A model generated the notes under the pieces. The model searched no databases, was not told where the DNA came from, and saw only the letters and a program-made list of their open reading frames with translations. The translations under genes and the position numbers were made by a program. Source: Echinococcus granulosus (Eukaryota > Platyhelminthes > Cestoda > Cyclophyllidea > Taeniidae). Taken from it: a stretch of 17,176 nucleotides of DNA. This document shows, in pieces, positions 9,287 to 17,176 of this stretch. Positions within the stretch are counted from its first letter, which is position 1. Each line of letters starts with the position of its first letter. Where the stretch lies: the NCBI RefSeq assembly GCF_000524195.1, contig NW_020170481.1:215159-232334 (forward strand), read 5' to 3'.

Positions 9287-10393
9287 AGAGGAATGAAGTA
9301 CCTCAGCCCCAGAGTTAAATATTAACACCTCGTTTGACAACTAACCAATGATAGTCGTGAAGCCTTACGATTTGCGTGGATCAGGTTGCAGGGCTTGTGA
9401 TTGGTCCACCACTACTCTGGATAATCTGCTTTGTGCACGTAGGCCACTTGTGGGCCCTGACAACGAGACATGACATAAGTGGTCTGCTTATACCAAGGAG
9501 GGATTTTTATGTCATTTTATCAATAAAAGCGGGTGGCAAACAAAAATAATGAGTAGGGTCATTTGTTGACCTTTGACCATCTCACTTCATTATTAGGTTA
9601 AGGGAATGGGTGACTTGATGACAAGTAATACTTACCAGTTGGATGACAAATCAGTTCCAGAAATTGATCACTAAATAGGAGATATTAATTGGGGACCGAG
9701 GAAACCCTGTCGAAAGCCAAGTCGTGGACGGAGGTGACAAGTACCGACACTTGCTGGAGGAAACCAATGAAGGACGGTCGATTGTTGAAGTAGATTTTGT
9801 TTTTCCTCCCATTTCGGTTTTTACTTAGGCAAATGATCATATAGGAAGCCTCGAGATTTAAATGTACCCTCTAAGTGAGCCTTGTCAGACCCCCCAAGTC
9901 AACAGGCAATAGTCGTTCTGACCTGGACAACTATCAATTTTTCACACTTGTTAGTTGAAATATCCCTACTGACAGTTGTCCAGTTAATAGCTAAAAAGGG
10001 AGGAACAGCCGCGTTTGCTGTCAACCAGACGTGCCAGACAGTGACTGTGTAGAAGGGTTATTACCAGTGGTCAGAGAGGACTGCCCTTTAATTGACATCG
10101 AGACAATAAGTCAATGACACGGGGCTAGGCAATCGACAAAGGAGAATTTATCTTAGGAACTGAGATACTTTAAATTAACAATTTGACTGACTCGATCTGT
10201 CAGCGAGGTTATTGCTGAATAAAAATAATCGCCAGAGTTTGTAAATGCAATCAATTATGCTTAGGATAAGCAGACTCCTTTTTGATTGACAGCCAATCAG
10301 TGACAGTTAATCGAATTATCCTAGAAAATCCCTCACATTATATTTTTCTTTTCAGGTGGTCAAGCATCAACTTTAAAAATGGTTTATTTCTAG
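9285..10393. other. Upstream region of the K2P gene, no coding exon seen
   Basis: No exon is supported on either strand. A TGACAG/CTGTCA motif cluster lies at 9970-10306. Acceptor-like pyrimidine tracts on the plus strand, for example before 9830 and 10355, lead into frames that close quickly. The K2P promoter and any 5'UTR exon would be expected here. Confidence 0.5.
9970..10306. promoter_or_regulatory. Cluster of five TGACAG/CTGTCA motifs
   Basis: TGACAG occurs at 9970, 10287 and 10301, and its complement CTGTCA at 10018 and 10197. TGACAG is the core site of TALE homeodomain factors (Meis, Prep and TGIF types). Five in about 340 bases is well above the roughly 0.2 expected for a random 6-mer on both strands. 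The location, 0.7-1 kb upstream of the K2P start, suits an enhancer, but function is inferred. Confidence 0.35.
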
Positions 10394-10477
10394 ATCACAG
10401 GTGATGAATGACTTTATTGCGAGCGAAAGTGTCCATCCTACTAAATGGGTGAAAAATGATTTGGAGCTGTCATTTAG
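10394..10477 (+). CDS. Gene Z, candidate internal exon (84 bp)
   Basis: The acceptor is TTTATTTCTAG (ending 10393) and the donor is TTTAG|GTGGTG. The exon reads in frame SQVMNDFIASESV and on to NDLELSF, rich in Asp, Glu, Lys and Trp and with no stop. It enters and leaves in phase 2. The split arginine codon (AG+A) joins in frame to the exon at 11723, which needs exactly that phase. No domain is recognised. An overlapping 71-codon open frame starting at 10456 in another frame has less protein-like composition. The support is splice signals, phase and composition; a skipped exon between 10478 and 11722 is possible. Confidence 0.4.
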
Positions 10478-11722
10478 GTGGTGGTGAGAACAACATCATA
10501 ACCTTCTCAGACTTTATCAATGGAATAAAATGTGTTTCATTAGGGCTTGTAAAAGACCTTGCTATCTTAATGGTAAAAGATATCTTGATGGATGGAGTTC
10601 CGTTCAAATGGGGCCGACAATGCAACGTACATCTTGAATCGAGGAAAAGAGCCAATAGCGTCCGCTGTTAGCAGATGGTCGAAAAATCATCCGAAATAAA
10701 CTTAAGGCTCTAAGAAAATCAGATGGATCACTTCCAATCAGCCTTCATGCAACTCTTTCCGACTATTGCTCTTCTCCCCTACCCGTGGTCGTGGCTGTAG
10801 ATGGCTAGACGTCGGAGGTGGCCTAGACGCCCCTATAATGAAGTTACGTATCGCTTCAGGTTTCAAGAGCCTGGAGAGTCATAGTTAACGGAGGTAATGA
10901 GCTAATTGTCTGACATCCACATCAAATTGGGGCAGAGGAAGTGGTGGCTGAAGGCAGTAGACAAGTAGGCATTACATGCAGTACACGAGTTTTCACTGCC
11001 TTACACACCTTAACTAAACATGTGTTTAAGGGAAAGTTTTTTCCCATACTGACTTGACTAGCGGGCTGGTACATTATTAGCTCCATAGTTAGAAGACTGG
11101 GCACTTTAAATGGGGGTTGTTGCCTTAGTGAATACCAAACAACAATTGCTCCTCCAGGAATTGTGATACCCTCCGATACCACAACCCGGAAGGGGGGAGA
11201 AGGAGGCCCACTGAAGCCGCCTTTTCAGTAACAGACAAAGCGATTAAAAATGGTCATTTGGTTAGTGGTAAGATCAAAATGAAATTTTACATGGGAAAAG
11301 ATTTTACATGTGGAATGGAGAAAGGTGCTGCATTTTCTCACTCACCACAGTTCCCTCCTTCTACCACCCCGAGTAATGCTTGTCAATTTTGACATTCCGA
11401 AACCAACGCCGATTTGAACTCAGATTGGAATCACCTAATTGGTCAGGAGGAAGTTGGAAGGCATTCCATGCCAACCTATAGTCACACTGTGAGGTCAAGG
11501 TCACTCAAACTGCTATGAATACTTAAGAATGTCTACGTTCCGACCGCAGGCTGTAATCTTGGGCATATCCACTGTGTTTGATTATGCCAGCTGGGAACTT
11601 AATGTAATTTGTACTCATACGCATATCCAGATTGTGCTGGAGGTACCCACGATCCCCCAAAACCGTTCTTATTTTAATTTTCCTTTTTTTTCATTTTATA
11701 ACTTATTTCTCGTACCTTCTAG
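10478..11722. other. Putative gene Z intron, no supported exon
   Basis: Open frames at 10478-10671 (plus) and 11182-10922 (minus) lack convincing composition or splice signals. Nothing else is clear. A missed small exon of gene Z is possible. Confidence 0.4.
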
Positions 11723-11769
11723 AAACCGCACTCTTGATCCCGCATTTTCTGATTGGCTAATGGGCCAAG
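11723..11769 (+). CDS. Gene Z, internal exon (47 bp)
   Basis: A strong pyrimidine-rich acceptor (CGTACCTTCTAG) precedes this short exon. In the open frame it reads NRTLDPAFSDWLMGQ. It ends at CAAG|GTCAAC in phase 1, and the split codon G+AA gives Glu in frame with the next exon at 12035. The intron between them is 265 bp. The joined reading, GQELMVEGNVEFWEL, is protein-like across the junction, which is the main reason to accept so small an exon. No family is recognised. Confidence 0.5.
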
Positions 11770-12034
11770 GTCAACTAGTGACGATAAATACCTTTGATTA
11801 AGCCGACTGTACCATAATTAAACTCCCCTGGACAGATTCCCGATTGGGTAGCAAAGGTAACGAATAATATGCCTCCTTGATTAATAAACTTCTACATCAG
11901 ACTTGCAAACAGTGATCGAAGGGCATTGAAAACTCTCTGGATGCAGACGAGTCTTTGAAGCACAAACTAACAAATTTCTCAGAAAAGAAGGGGAAAAATA
12001 TAAATAGGTAGTGGCGAAAAACGCTACCTACCAG

Positions 12035-12420
12035 AATTAATGGTAGAGGGAAATGTAGAGTTCTGGGAACTGCAAAATCCCTCCCCTCTGCCACCACCTA
12101 CGACATTTAAAGCAAAACACAGACATGCTACAGAAGTGTGGAATTCAATGACAAAAATGCAATTACTTTTTCTACCACCCCAGAACTCACAAGAAAGAAG
12201 CAATTTAAAATTTATTTTACAGGAAATTTTTATGGATATTTCACTGTCACGTTCTTTCCCTACTTCAAGTGTAGTATTTAAGCAATCCAGTTGGTTTGAT
12301 GTTAACCAGCCTGAATTACGCTTTGCTAGAAGGTTTTTAAGAGGAGATAAACAACAGAGAAGGAATGCGACATTACAAAAATTGTGGTTGAAGGAATTTG
12401 GAACCAAGGATCTTGAATAA
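12035..12420 (+). CDS. Gene Z, terminal exon: unrecognised protein with basic, Trp-rich C-terminus
   Basis: The open frame encodes about 127 residues and ends at TAA (12418-12420). I do not recognise the family. It begins ELMVEGNVEFWEL, has a Pro-rich patch (PSPLPPP), a mixed middle part, and a basic helical C-terminal part containing ELRFARRFLRGDKQQRR and ending LQKLWLKEFGTKDLE. Codon use favours A/T in third positions, and the charge pattern is much more protein-like than in any overlapping frame. The acceptor is CTACCTACCAG (ending 12034, phase 1). If that splice is wrong, the ATG at 12040 could start a 126-residue single-exon gene. No AATAAA is seen in the next few hundred bases; CATAAA near 12670 is a weak alternative. 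There is no signal peptide or membrane segment. The joined model (7782-12420) would give about 181 residues. Confidence 0.6.
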
Positions 12421-13428
12421 GCCGGTAATTAACTGAGAGTTTGAGTCGCCTAGGGAGATCCAATTGACAGAGAAGAGCAAACCACTCTATGATGTGAGAG
12501 GTGGATCTAATACCAAAGGTGTGCAGAGTGAGCCTGATTCTATTAGGAGGCATCAACTTGGAAGGTCTTACTACTTTTTGCAGCCCCTACCGAACCACGA
12601 AGTTGTGTTGGAAAGTGGGGAGAGGAGAGTGTGACTGGGACTAGGTGTAGATCGCACCGGCGATTATTTCATAAAAAAGTAGTTCTCTGCAGGCGCTTCC
12701 TCTCTCTTAGAGACAACCGGTCCTCCTATTTGCTCAACAGCCAACTTTTTGTCCGCCGGCAAATTGGCCTCTGCGCCAGTTGTTTTGATGCTTAGTCATT
12801 CTGTGTAGTCTTGGTAACCAAGATGCATGATAAACTTTTCGTTTCCGCTATCTTACTCCTTCACTCTTCTTTTTTTCAGCTGTGGATAAATAAGTTGGCA
12901 GTTATAAAAAGGTAGCCAAATAACCACTGAAAAGTACTTCATTGGTTGAAAGAATCTCCACTACAGAAGGAAAGCTGTGCCAGTTACCCACTAAACGAAT
13001 GTCACTTACATTTCATGCATGCAAAACAGCTGATAGTAAACTTCAAAGGAAATTTAGCATTTTGTGCTTCACTTCTTTTGTGCACGTTAAGAAACGTACA
13101 GAGGAGGTTGAATTGGTTGACGGCTGAATGAATGACTGGCTGGGAGTGGCAAATGCGTTGCGAAGTTGAGCGAACCAATGCATCAGTGGTTATTGCCAAC
13201 TCCACACACCTAAGACAGGCAACACCTACCTGCTTTGTGCAAGGAAGAGAGAATGGCCGTCAAAACAGTCAGTACTCTTCACTTAGTCGACGGGGAGAAC
13301 GCCTTGTTTTTACACAGCCCACGGCTTAAGACGGCCGCAGTAGTTACCTTTGGGAGGATTTATGCTTTCGATTGGAAAGAAACAAGATGGAATGGCTCCA
13401 GAAGGATTTGGCATCTCACATCATCACC
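12421..13428. other. Convergent intergenic gap between genes Z and X
   Basis: The two flanking genes point towards each other. A strong plus-strand acceptor-like TTCTTTTTTTCAG (ending 12879) is followed 32 bases later by a donor-like AAAAAG|GTAGCC, but so small an unit cannot be tied to any gene. Overlapping open frames at 12942-13329 on both strands look random. A 15-bp palindrome lies at 12809-12823. Confidence 0.45.
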
Positions 13429-13434
13429 TTTAAT
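13429..13434 (-). terminator. Possible polyadenylation signal (ATTAAA) of gene X
   Basis: ATTAAA is the commonest variant signal. It begins at the base after the proposed stop codon. No AATAAA is seen on the minus strand in the following 100 bases. The closeness to the stop is unusual and lowers confidence. Confidence 0.3.
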
Positions 13435-13452
13435 TTAGTCTAGCTGATCAAA
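13435..13452 (-). CDS. Gene X, probable terminal exon (FDQLD, stop)
   Basis: A long pyrimidine tract ends in the acceptor CTTTTCTTTCCGAAG (ending 13453). In phase 0, matching the donor of exon 3, it reads five codons (FDQLD) and then TAA at 13437-13435. The intron is 252 bp. ATTAAA follows directly after the stop (13434-13429) and could be the polyadenylation signal, which would make an extremely short 3'UTR. The resulting protein is 149 residues, about the size of calmodulin. The exon is tiny, so the call rests on the acceptor strength and the phase. Confidence 0.42.
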   Translation of the reverse strand, partial: FDQLD

Positions 13453-13704
13453 CTTCGGAAAGAAAAGACAGTTGAGAAATAAAAGGAAATCGAAATAAGA
13501 TGCAGCTGGAGCTAGATTAATTCCTTTTAGAGTCAAAACTTTTTATCAAGGTGGTAATTCGATGCGTAACGTCTCGTAGCGAAGGGATTACAGGGTGCGA
13601 TAGGGGATAATTACACTGCATAAAAGAGGCTAGGAAGCTTCCAGCAGTTACTTCATTATGACATACTACTAACGCAGAAAAGTGGTTGGTTACCCCGTGC
13701 TTAC

Positions 13705-13884
13705 CCTTAATAGCTTGCAGAATTCTCCTCCATTAATTCTAAGAGAGCTAGGAACTTTAAAAATATCATTGACCTTCTCCACTGTGGGTGTGTCTATCGT
13801 TAAGGGGCTGAGGTTAATCCCCATTTTATGCAACAAATTCCGAAATTCTTCTAAATCATAATAAAAGGAACCATTCTTCATCTT
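13705..13884 (-). CDS. Gene X, exon 3: two degenerate EF-hand units (60 codons)
   Basis: This is the best-supported exon of the gene. The acceptor AATTTCTCAG precedes AAG-ATG and the donor is AAGG|GTAAGC; the exon is exactly 60 codons, phase 0 at both ends. Residues 85-107 (KMKNGSFYYDLEEFRNLL and following) complete a second EF-like unit, with N88-G89-S90-F91 in place of the loop glycine and isoleucine. Residues 119-144 form a third unit: helix TVEKVNDIF, a 12-residue loop K127-E138 with I134 and E138 in the canonical positions 8 and 12, then helix EFCKLLR. Loop positions 1, 3 and 5 are Lys, Pro and Ser instead of acidic residues, so calcium binding is unlikely. The fold is probably calmodulin-like; the family is not identified. 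Confidence 0.68.
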
Positions 13885-14375
13885 CTGAGAAATTCACATT
13901 GATAAAGCACCACACTCCATTGATCTTTCTCTGACGATTTTAAAAAACTGCCCCAAGGTTGAAGAACCTCAGAGATTGTAATGGGGTGTATTAAACAAAA
14001 AAGTCTGTTATATTCGCCTTATCAACACAATTAAATTGTTTATTTACATGCTTACTCGATGTAGCATTTGTATGTCTTTATTTAAATTATTACTCGAACT
14101 TTCTCAGTTCAAATCTCTTGTAAGATCTGCTTTACTAGGAAAAGTTCAGCGACCAATTTTCTAGGTAAGAGGATACAATCCACTCGAGGAAGCAAAAATG
14201 GGAAAAAACTTTTCAAACTTGTGCTGTTTAGGAAAATATGCGTTACATTTTTTAAGTGACCGTTTAAATTACCTAATTTTTGACCTTAGATACTAAAAAT
14301 AGCTGCACTTCTCCACACCTGTTGGTTTTTGTGCATAGATGACAAATCTCTTTTAATTTCCACCTGCTGCCTTAC

Positions 14376-14500
14376 GCATTTATTGACAAGGCAGCAAATG
14401 ACGGTGGCAAAGTTATGGCATTCAAGAATGGCAGGTGGGAGCAAGTGATCTCGGTACCGAGTCAGCCGCCTAGCATCAACGTTTCCTTTCATATTTTTTT
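14376..14500 (-). CDS. Gene X, exon 2: first EF-hand loop and following helices
   Basis: The acceptor TTTATTCTTTTTCGAG (ending 14501) opens the exon in phase 1, and the donor is TGC|GTAAGG in phase 0. The exon encodes residues 43-84: loop residues EKNMKGNVDARRL, then LTRYRDHLLPP, then a helix ending CCLVNKC that leads into the second loop. The frame is also open upstream past an alternative, equally pyrimidine-rich acceptor (CTTCTTTCGTCTTCAG, ending 14611). That site would lengthen the exon to 14610 and change its phase to 2; it lies inside a dispersed repeat copy, so I prefer the shorter form. A second possible donor, CAGCAG|GTGGAA, would add four residues. EF-hand identity is inferred from spacing and hydrophobic pattern, not from intact calcium ligands. 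Confidence 0.55.
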
Positions 14501-14587
14501 CTCGAAAAAGAATAAAAGTGGGTAGGGCCAGTTTTTGTGAACACGACGCCTCGAGTGTATCATAAAGTCGTCGTAGCATGGGAGAAG

Positions 14588-14772
14588 ATAGTGTAACGTC
14601 CCGAGACTCCCTGAAGACGAAAGAAGACACAATACTCGGGCAGAATATATATTCAGCACAGAGGAGGTGTCTGGGCTATTGACATGGCCCGAATGGCCAG
14701 CCCACCCATCGAGGTAGAAGGGGGCTAGTTCAAAGTACAAAAGTGGCGCCTTACCAATGCCGAGGGATAAAC
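14588..14772 (-). repeat. Dispersed repeat, copy B (inverted, inside gene X intron 1)
   Basis: On the minus strand it matches copy A at 3139-3303; the core is 14603-14644. It lies between gene Y (start 14950) and gene X exon 2 (14500). Its sequence contains a complete acceptor-like CTTCTTTCGTCTTCAG where copy A has CTTTATGG, and a donor-like ATTG|GTAAGG. It could therefore contribute alternative splice sites to gene X. Confidence 0.65.
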
Positions 14773-14949
14773 CACTATTGCATTACAATGGATTACTGCC
14801 GTACGGGATGACTGAGAGGCTGCTGGCATGACCACTTAGAGGAAGTACAATCTGCCGCCACTTAAGCGTCTGCGTAACTGGACACGGAGTCAAGCGAACT
14901 CTTAAAGCATTACATTAAATGCCAAAGACTGATCCCCCCTCTAGCCTAG

Positions 14950-15048
14950 ATGGTTTTAAGGGCGAATTTTGCCTATGCAGAATCCATTAGGCCACCAAAC
15001 AATTTTTCCGGTAGGAATGAGAGGTGTCTTGATTATATGTCATTAAAT
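14950..15048 (+). CDS. Gene Y, first coding exon (33 codons)
   Basis: An ATG directly follows a pyrimidine-rich acceptor-like sequence (CCCCCTCTAGCCTAG), so this is either the true start or an internal exon beginning with Met. The peptide opens MVLRANFAYAESIRPPNN. The donor I prefer is AAAT|GTAGGC in phase 0 (15049), leading to the strong acceptor at 15182 across a 134-bp intron. Two other donors (TCCG|GTAGGA, GAGAG|GTGTCT) pair in phase with alternative acceptors 11-13 bases into exon 2. The exact junction is therefore uncertain by several codons. No domain is recognised. Confidence 0.42.
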
Positions 15049-15182
15049 GTAGGCATTTTTGTTTACTTAAGAAGCCAAACCTTTGGACTATAACGTATTC
15101 TTTTAATTTTTCATGGATATTCTTGGCGCAAAAAAGTTGTAAAAGTTATCTGCAGCAGGCGCCTTTTGTTTGGTTTTCGTAG

Positions 15183-15458
15183 CCCAACCGCAGAGTACCT
15201 CAAACTCCATCAGATTTCACGCCAAAGAAATATATTAAAGACATATGGCTCTTTCTGAAATACAGTAACTATGATCAAAAAGATTATTTGAATAAAGTAC
15301 CAGAAAATACACCAAAAAGTGGATTTGGTATGCTTCGAAGTGTTAACCTGTCGGATATTGCTGTCAGAACTCGGGATAACTCGGAGGACGTGAGGAAACG
15401 GTGTGCTCTTCCAAAGGCACTGACATCCAATTTGGGTAGAATTGATCACACAGCAGTG
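15183..15458 (+). CDS. Gene Y, main exon: unrecognised protein (92 codons)
   Basis: The exon lies between a strong acceptor (TTTGTTTGGTTTTCGTAG, ending 15182) and the donor GCAGTG|GTAAGG (15459). It is exactly 92 codons in an open frame, phase 0 at both ends. The peptide begins PNRRVPQTPSDFTPKKYIKD, continues IWLFLKYSNYDQKDYL and ends SNLGRIDHTAVV. It is rich in Lys, Arg, Asp, Ser and Pro, without a signal peptide or membrane helix. An overlapping 79-codon minus-strand frame is rich in Phe, Ile and Cys and looks like a shadow. The family is not recognised; the short basic, Pro- and Tyr-containing layout would fit a small structural or scaffold protein, but that is a guess. The gene sits inside the first intron of gene X on the opposite strand. 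Confidence 0.68.
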
Positions 15459-15959
15459 GTAAGGGAGGTTCTACGCGCCTAAATTAGCCTTGTGGATGTC
15501 ACCTTGTGCAGGCAACTTCAAACACATTGGGGGGGGATGAAGGACACCGAGGTGGCTCCTGGGCCCTGTCAGCTATTCTACACTGCGAACGCTCAAGTAA
15601 TCACATGTAAAGCCTGATCGTGGAGAATTGAGTCACCTCAACTTCTCATGTGTTGTCCTTCCTTCTGAGTGACTCACTGATCCTGGCTCCTTCCAAGGAA
15701 GTCTTGCCTGTACACGCTAGATTGGTATTGTATAGTCACTATGCCTTCTCAACTTCTGATGACAAGTTTCTGATGGCTTTGAGCCCGAAATGAGTAGGCG
15801 TTTGCTCCTCTCCATCAAGGTCAACCCGACATCTGGTAGCTTTATGCGAGGGTCCCACGCGTATAAACCATCGCCTACTCCTCACGTTTTCCCACAACTT
15901 GATACTATGGCCTAATCCATTCTATTACCTAGACTTACTTTTCCCTTTTTCAATTGTAG

Positions 15960-16007
15960 GAGGACGTCAAATCCTATAACATTTCCCATTGCTCATTGAA
16001 TACATAA
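15960..16007 (+). CDS. Gene Y, terminal exon (15 codons and stop)
   Basis: The acceptor is a textbook one (TTTCCCTTTTTCAATTGTAG, ending 15959). In phase 0, matching the donor at 15459, it reads EDVKSYNISHCSLNT and stops at TAA (16005-16007). The intron is 501 bp. AATAAA follows 31 bases after the stop. Acceptor strength, phase, a stop within 50 bases and a close polyadenylation signal together make this a convincing last exon. The full gene Y model predicts about 140 residues. Confidence 0.66.
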   Translation, partial: EDVKSYNISHCSLNT

Positions 16008-16037
16008 CATCACTATTGTCGGAAGTTTGTTGTTTAA

Positions 16038-16043
16038 AATAAA
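16038..16043 (+). terminator. Polyadenylation signal (AATAAA) of gene Y
   Basis: This is a perfect AATAAA 31 bases downstream of the gene Y stop codon; cleavage would be expected near 16055-16070. It is the only AATAAA on this strand placed correctly relative to a proposed stop in the window. Confidence 0.6.
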
Positions 16044-16060
16044 CCAACACAACCCGTGCT

Positions 16061-16959
16061 CCGTTGCATTGACATGGGGAGAAGGTGTAAATTAGAAGGG
16101 CACCAAGGCCTCTGGTGATCAAGGCGTACCCTAGCAGTCAAATAGTTCACTTAAACAAATTTTAATCCGTTAGAGTTTCAAAAATAGCAGGTTTATGGCC
16201 ATTGTTAGTACTAATTTCGTTGTCAACTTGATGCTTTTTATAATGCGCATTTAGGCACGTGGACCGCTCAATTTCTGGACTCAAAGGGTGGGAGGAGGGA
16301 GGCGAAGGGTGGTGCTTGTCCATCGACGGAATGGACTTTTGTTAGAATATCTAGCCTTTGTCAGAGAAGATCTGTCGTGACATCATGGCTGTACTTTTAG
16401 TGGCCACTTTCCAAATTGGCATCTGCTGACTCCTACCGATGGCGTGAATGTCATTACTAAGTACACAGTCAACTCGTTCTTGACCAGTAGACGATTCAAG
16501 TCACAATGGAACTGTCCCAAACAAACCCCAATTGACGCATCATCACCTTGACATTTTTTGGCCTTTCTCGTGGCAGATGAAACTTCGCTGAAACCGTAAC
16601 AGAAGTCGGATCGCAAGGGCATTATAAAAAGAGGAGAAAAAACGTCTATCGCAAGGATATGCGTTTAATAAAATTAGCTCTTCAGCCTTTGAAATTTAAT
16701 CGCCGTCACGATGTTAGAACCGCCTGTTCAAGTCCAGGTTTCTTCTATCTGTTGTATGCTTTATAACGTCACCAGTGGTAAAAAAGTGAAAAGATCAACT
16801 TCCATTTCCTTCTGAAGGGCGTGGATAAATTTCATTATCATTACTTAGCTAAAAAAAAATATCTCCTTCCTCTCAAGTCGATGGTAAAGTGCAAAGCAGA
16901 AAAGGAAATAAAAAGTGGGGGTTTTTTTATAAGAAAAGAAAGTGTATGACAAATACTAC
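16061..16959. other. Part of gene X intron 1, nothing recognised
   Basis: This lies between the gene Y polyadenylation site and gene X exon 1. A minus-strand open frame at 16622-16383 has no convincing composition or splice sites. No repeats stand out. Confidence 0.5.
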
Positions 16960-17086
16960 CAGTGTCAAAGAGGTGATTCGCCTCCGGTTTAGGTAAGGAC
17001 TGCAGATATTTGGTTTCCCTTTTAAAATATTTCTTCAGGACGGAAAGGTTGTTGGACAGACAGTGGAAACGCTTCTCGGTATCCAT
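16960..17086 (-). CDS. Gene X, first coding exon: N-terminus of a degenerate EF-hand protein
   Basis: An ATG at 17086 with A at -3 and G at +4 starts 42 codons plus one base. The peptide opens MDTEKRFHCLSNNLS and ends PEANHLFDT. The donor is CACTG|GTAGTA (16959). HLFDT resembles the end of an EF-hand incoming helix plus its first loop Asp (D41). The phase-1 split codon G+AA joins to the exon at 14500 as Glu, giving FDTEKNMKGNV, an EF-hand-like loop two residues longer than standard. That join is what ties this exon to the others 2.4 kb away. The start cannot be confirmed because only 90 bases of upstream sequence are present. Confidence 0.5.
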
Positions 17087-17176
17087 GATTCACAACTAAC
17101 AGTAGGCTGAATTGTCACCTTTTTAACAGGTTCTTTAACCGATTGTCACTCGGCGTAAGCACACTACTAACATAAA

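Noticed and set aside
11405..11425. tRNA-like B box (GTTCAAATC on the minus strand, 11419-11411)
   Set aside because: It matches the B-box consensus, but no convincing A box or tRNA fold lies at the right distance, so neither a tRNA nor a tRNA-derived SINE can be supported.
12880..12911. 32-bp plus-strand micro-exon between a strong acceptor and AAAAAG|GTAGCC
   Set aside because: It reads LWINKLAVIK, but gene Z already stops at 12420 and no other gene connects to it.
12942..13438. Overlapping open frames on both strands
   Set aside because: Several short frames in different phases, none with protein-like composition or matching splice sites.
14611..14754. 144-bp intron of gene X (GTAAGG ... 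TTCAG) within repeat copy B
   Set aside because: Both sites are good, but the upstream frame meets a stop about ten codons before the donor and the whole unit lies in the repeat; kept only as possible alternative splicing.
1..17176. CRISPR arrays, operons, integrases, phage or insertion-sequence genes
   Set aside because: No regularly spaced direct repeats and no transposase, integrase or reverse-transcriptase motifs were seen; the gene structure is that of an animal.

Overview
The window looks like nuclear DNA of an invertebrate animal. Genes are split by GT-AG introns, non-coding DNA dominates, and there are microsatellites, AT-rich minisatellites and a dispersed repeat. No prokaryotic operons or ribosome binding sites are seen. 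A lophotrochozoan, possibly a flatworm, is my best guess from gene compactness and style, but no marker in the sequence settles this.

The one gene I recognise with certainty is a two-pore-domain (K2P) potassium channel on the minus strand. It has two coding exons (9280-8419 and 4346-3550) separated by a 4,072-bp intron. The intron splits the glycine codon of the first selectivity filter. The joined protein is about 552 residues: M1, a very long coiled-coil-rich extracellular cap loop, P1 (TIGYG), M2, a cytosolic loop, M3, P2 (TIGFGD), M4 and a short basic tail.

Three further genes are inferred here from splice signals, matching intron phases and protein-like composition; none has a family-level match I can name with certainty. 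(1) Gene X, minus strand, four exons (17086-16960, 14500-14376, 13884-13705, 13452-13435), predicts about 149 residues with three EF-hand-like units whose calcium ligands are mostly lost. (2) Gene Y, plus strand, three exons (14950-15048, 15183-15458, 15960-16007) and an AATAAA signal, predicts about 140 residues and lies wholly inside the first intron of gene X. (3) Gene Z, plus strand, has well-supported 3' exons (11723-11769, 12035-12420), a weaker exon (10394-10477) and a speculative first exon (7782-7810) behind a TATA box at 7678. If that first exon is right, the 5' ends of gene Z and the K2P gene are interlocked on opposite strands.

Region by region: 1-3549 is mostly non-coding, with hairpins, an AT minisatellite and one copy of a dispersed repeat (3139-3303). 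3550-9280 is the K2P gene. 9285-10393 is its upstream region, with a cluster of TGACAG motifs. 10394-12420 is gene Z. 12421-13434 is the convergent gap between genes Z and X. 13435-17086 is gene X with gene Y nested inside it, and carries the inverted second copy of the dispersed repeat (14588-14772). The locus is notable for its strand interleaving rather than for any recognisable mobile or defence system.
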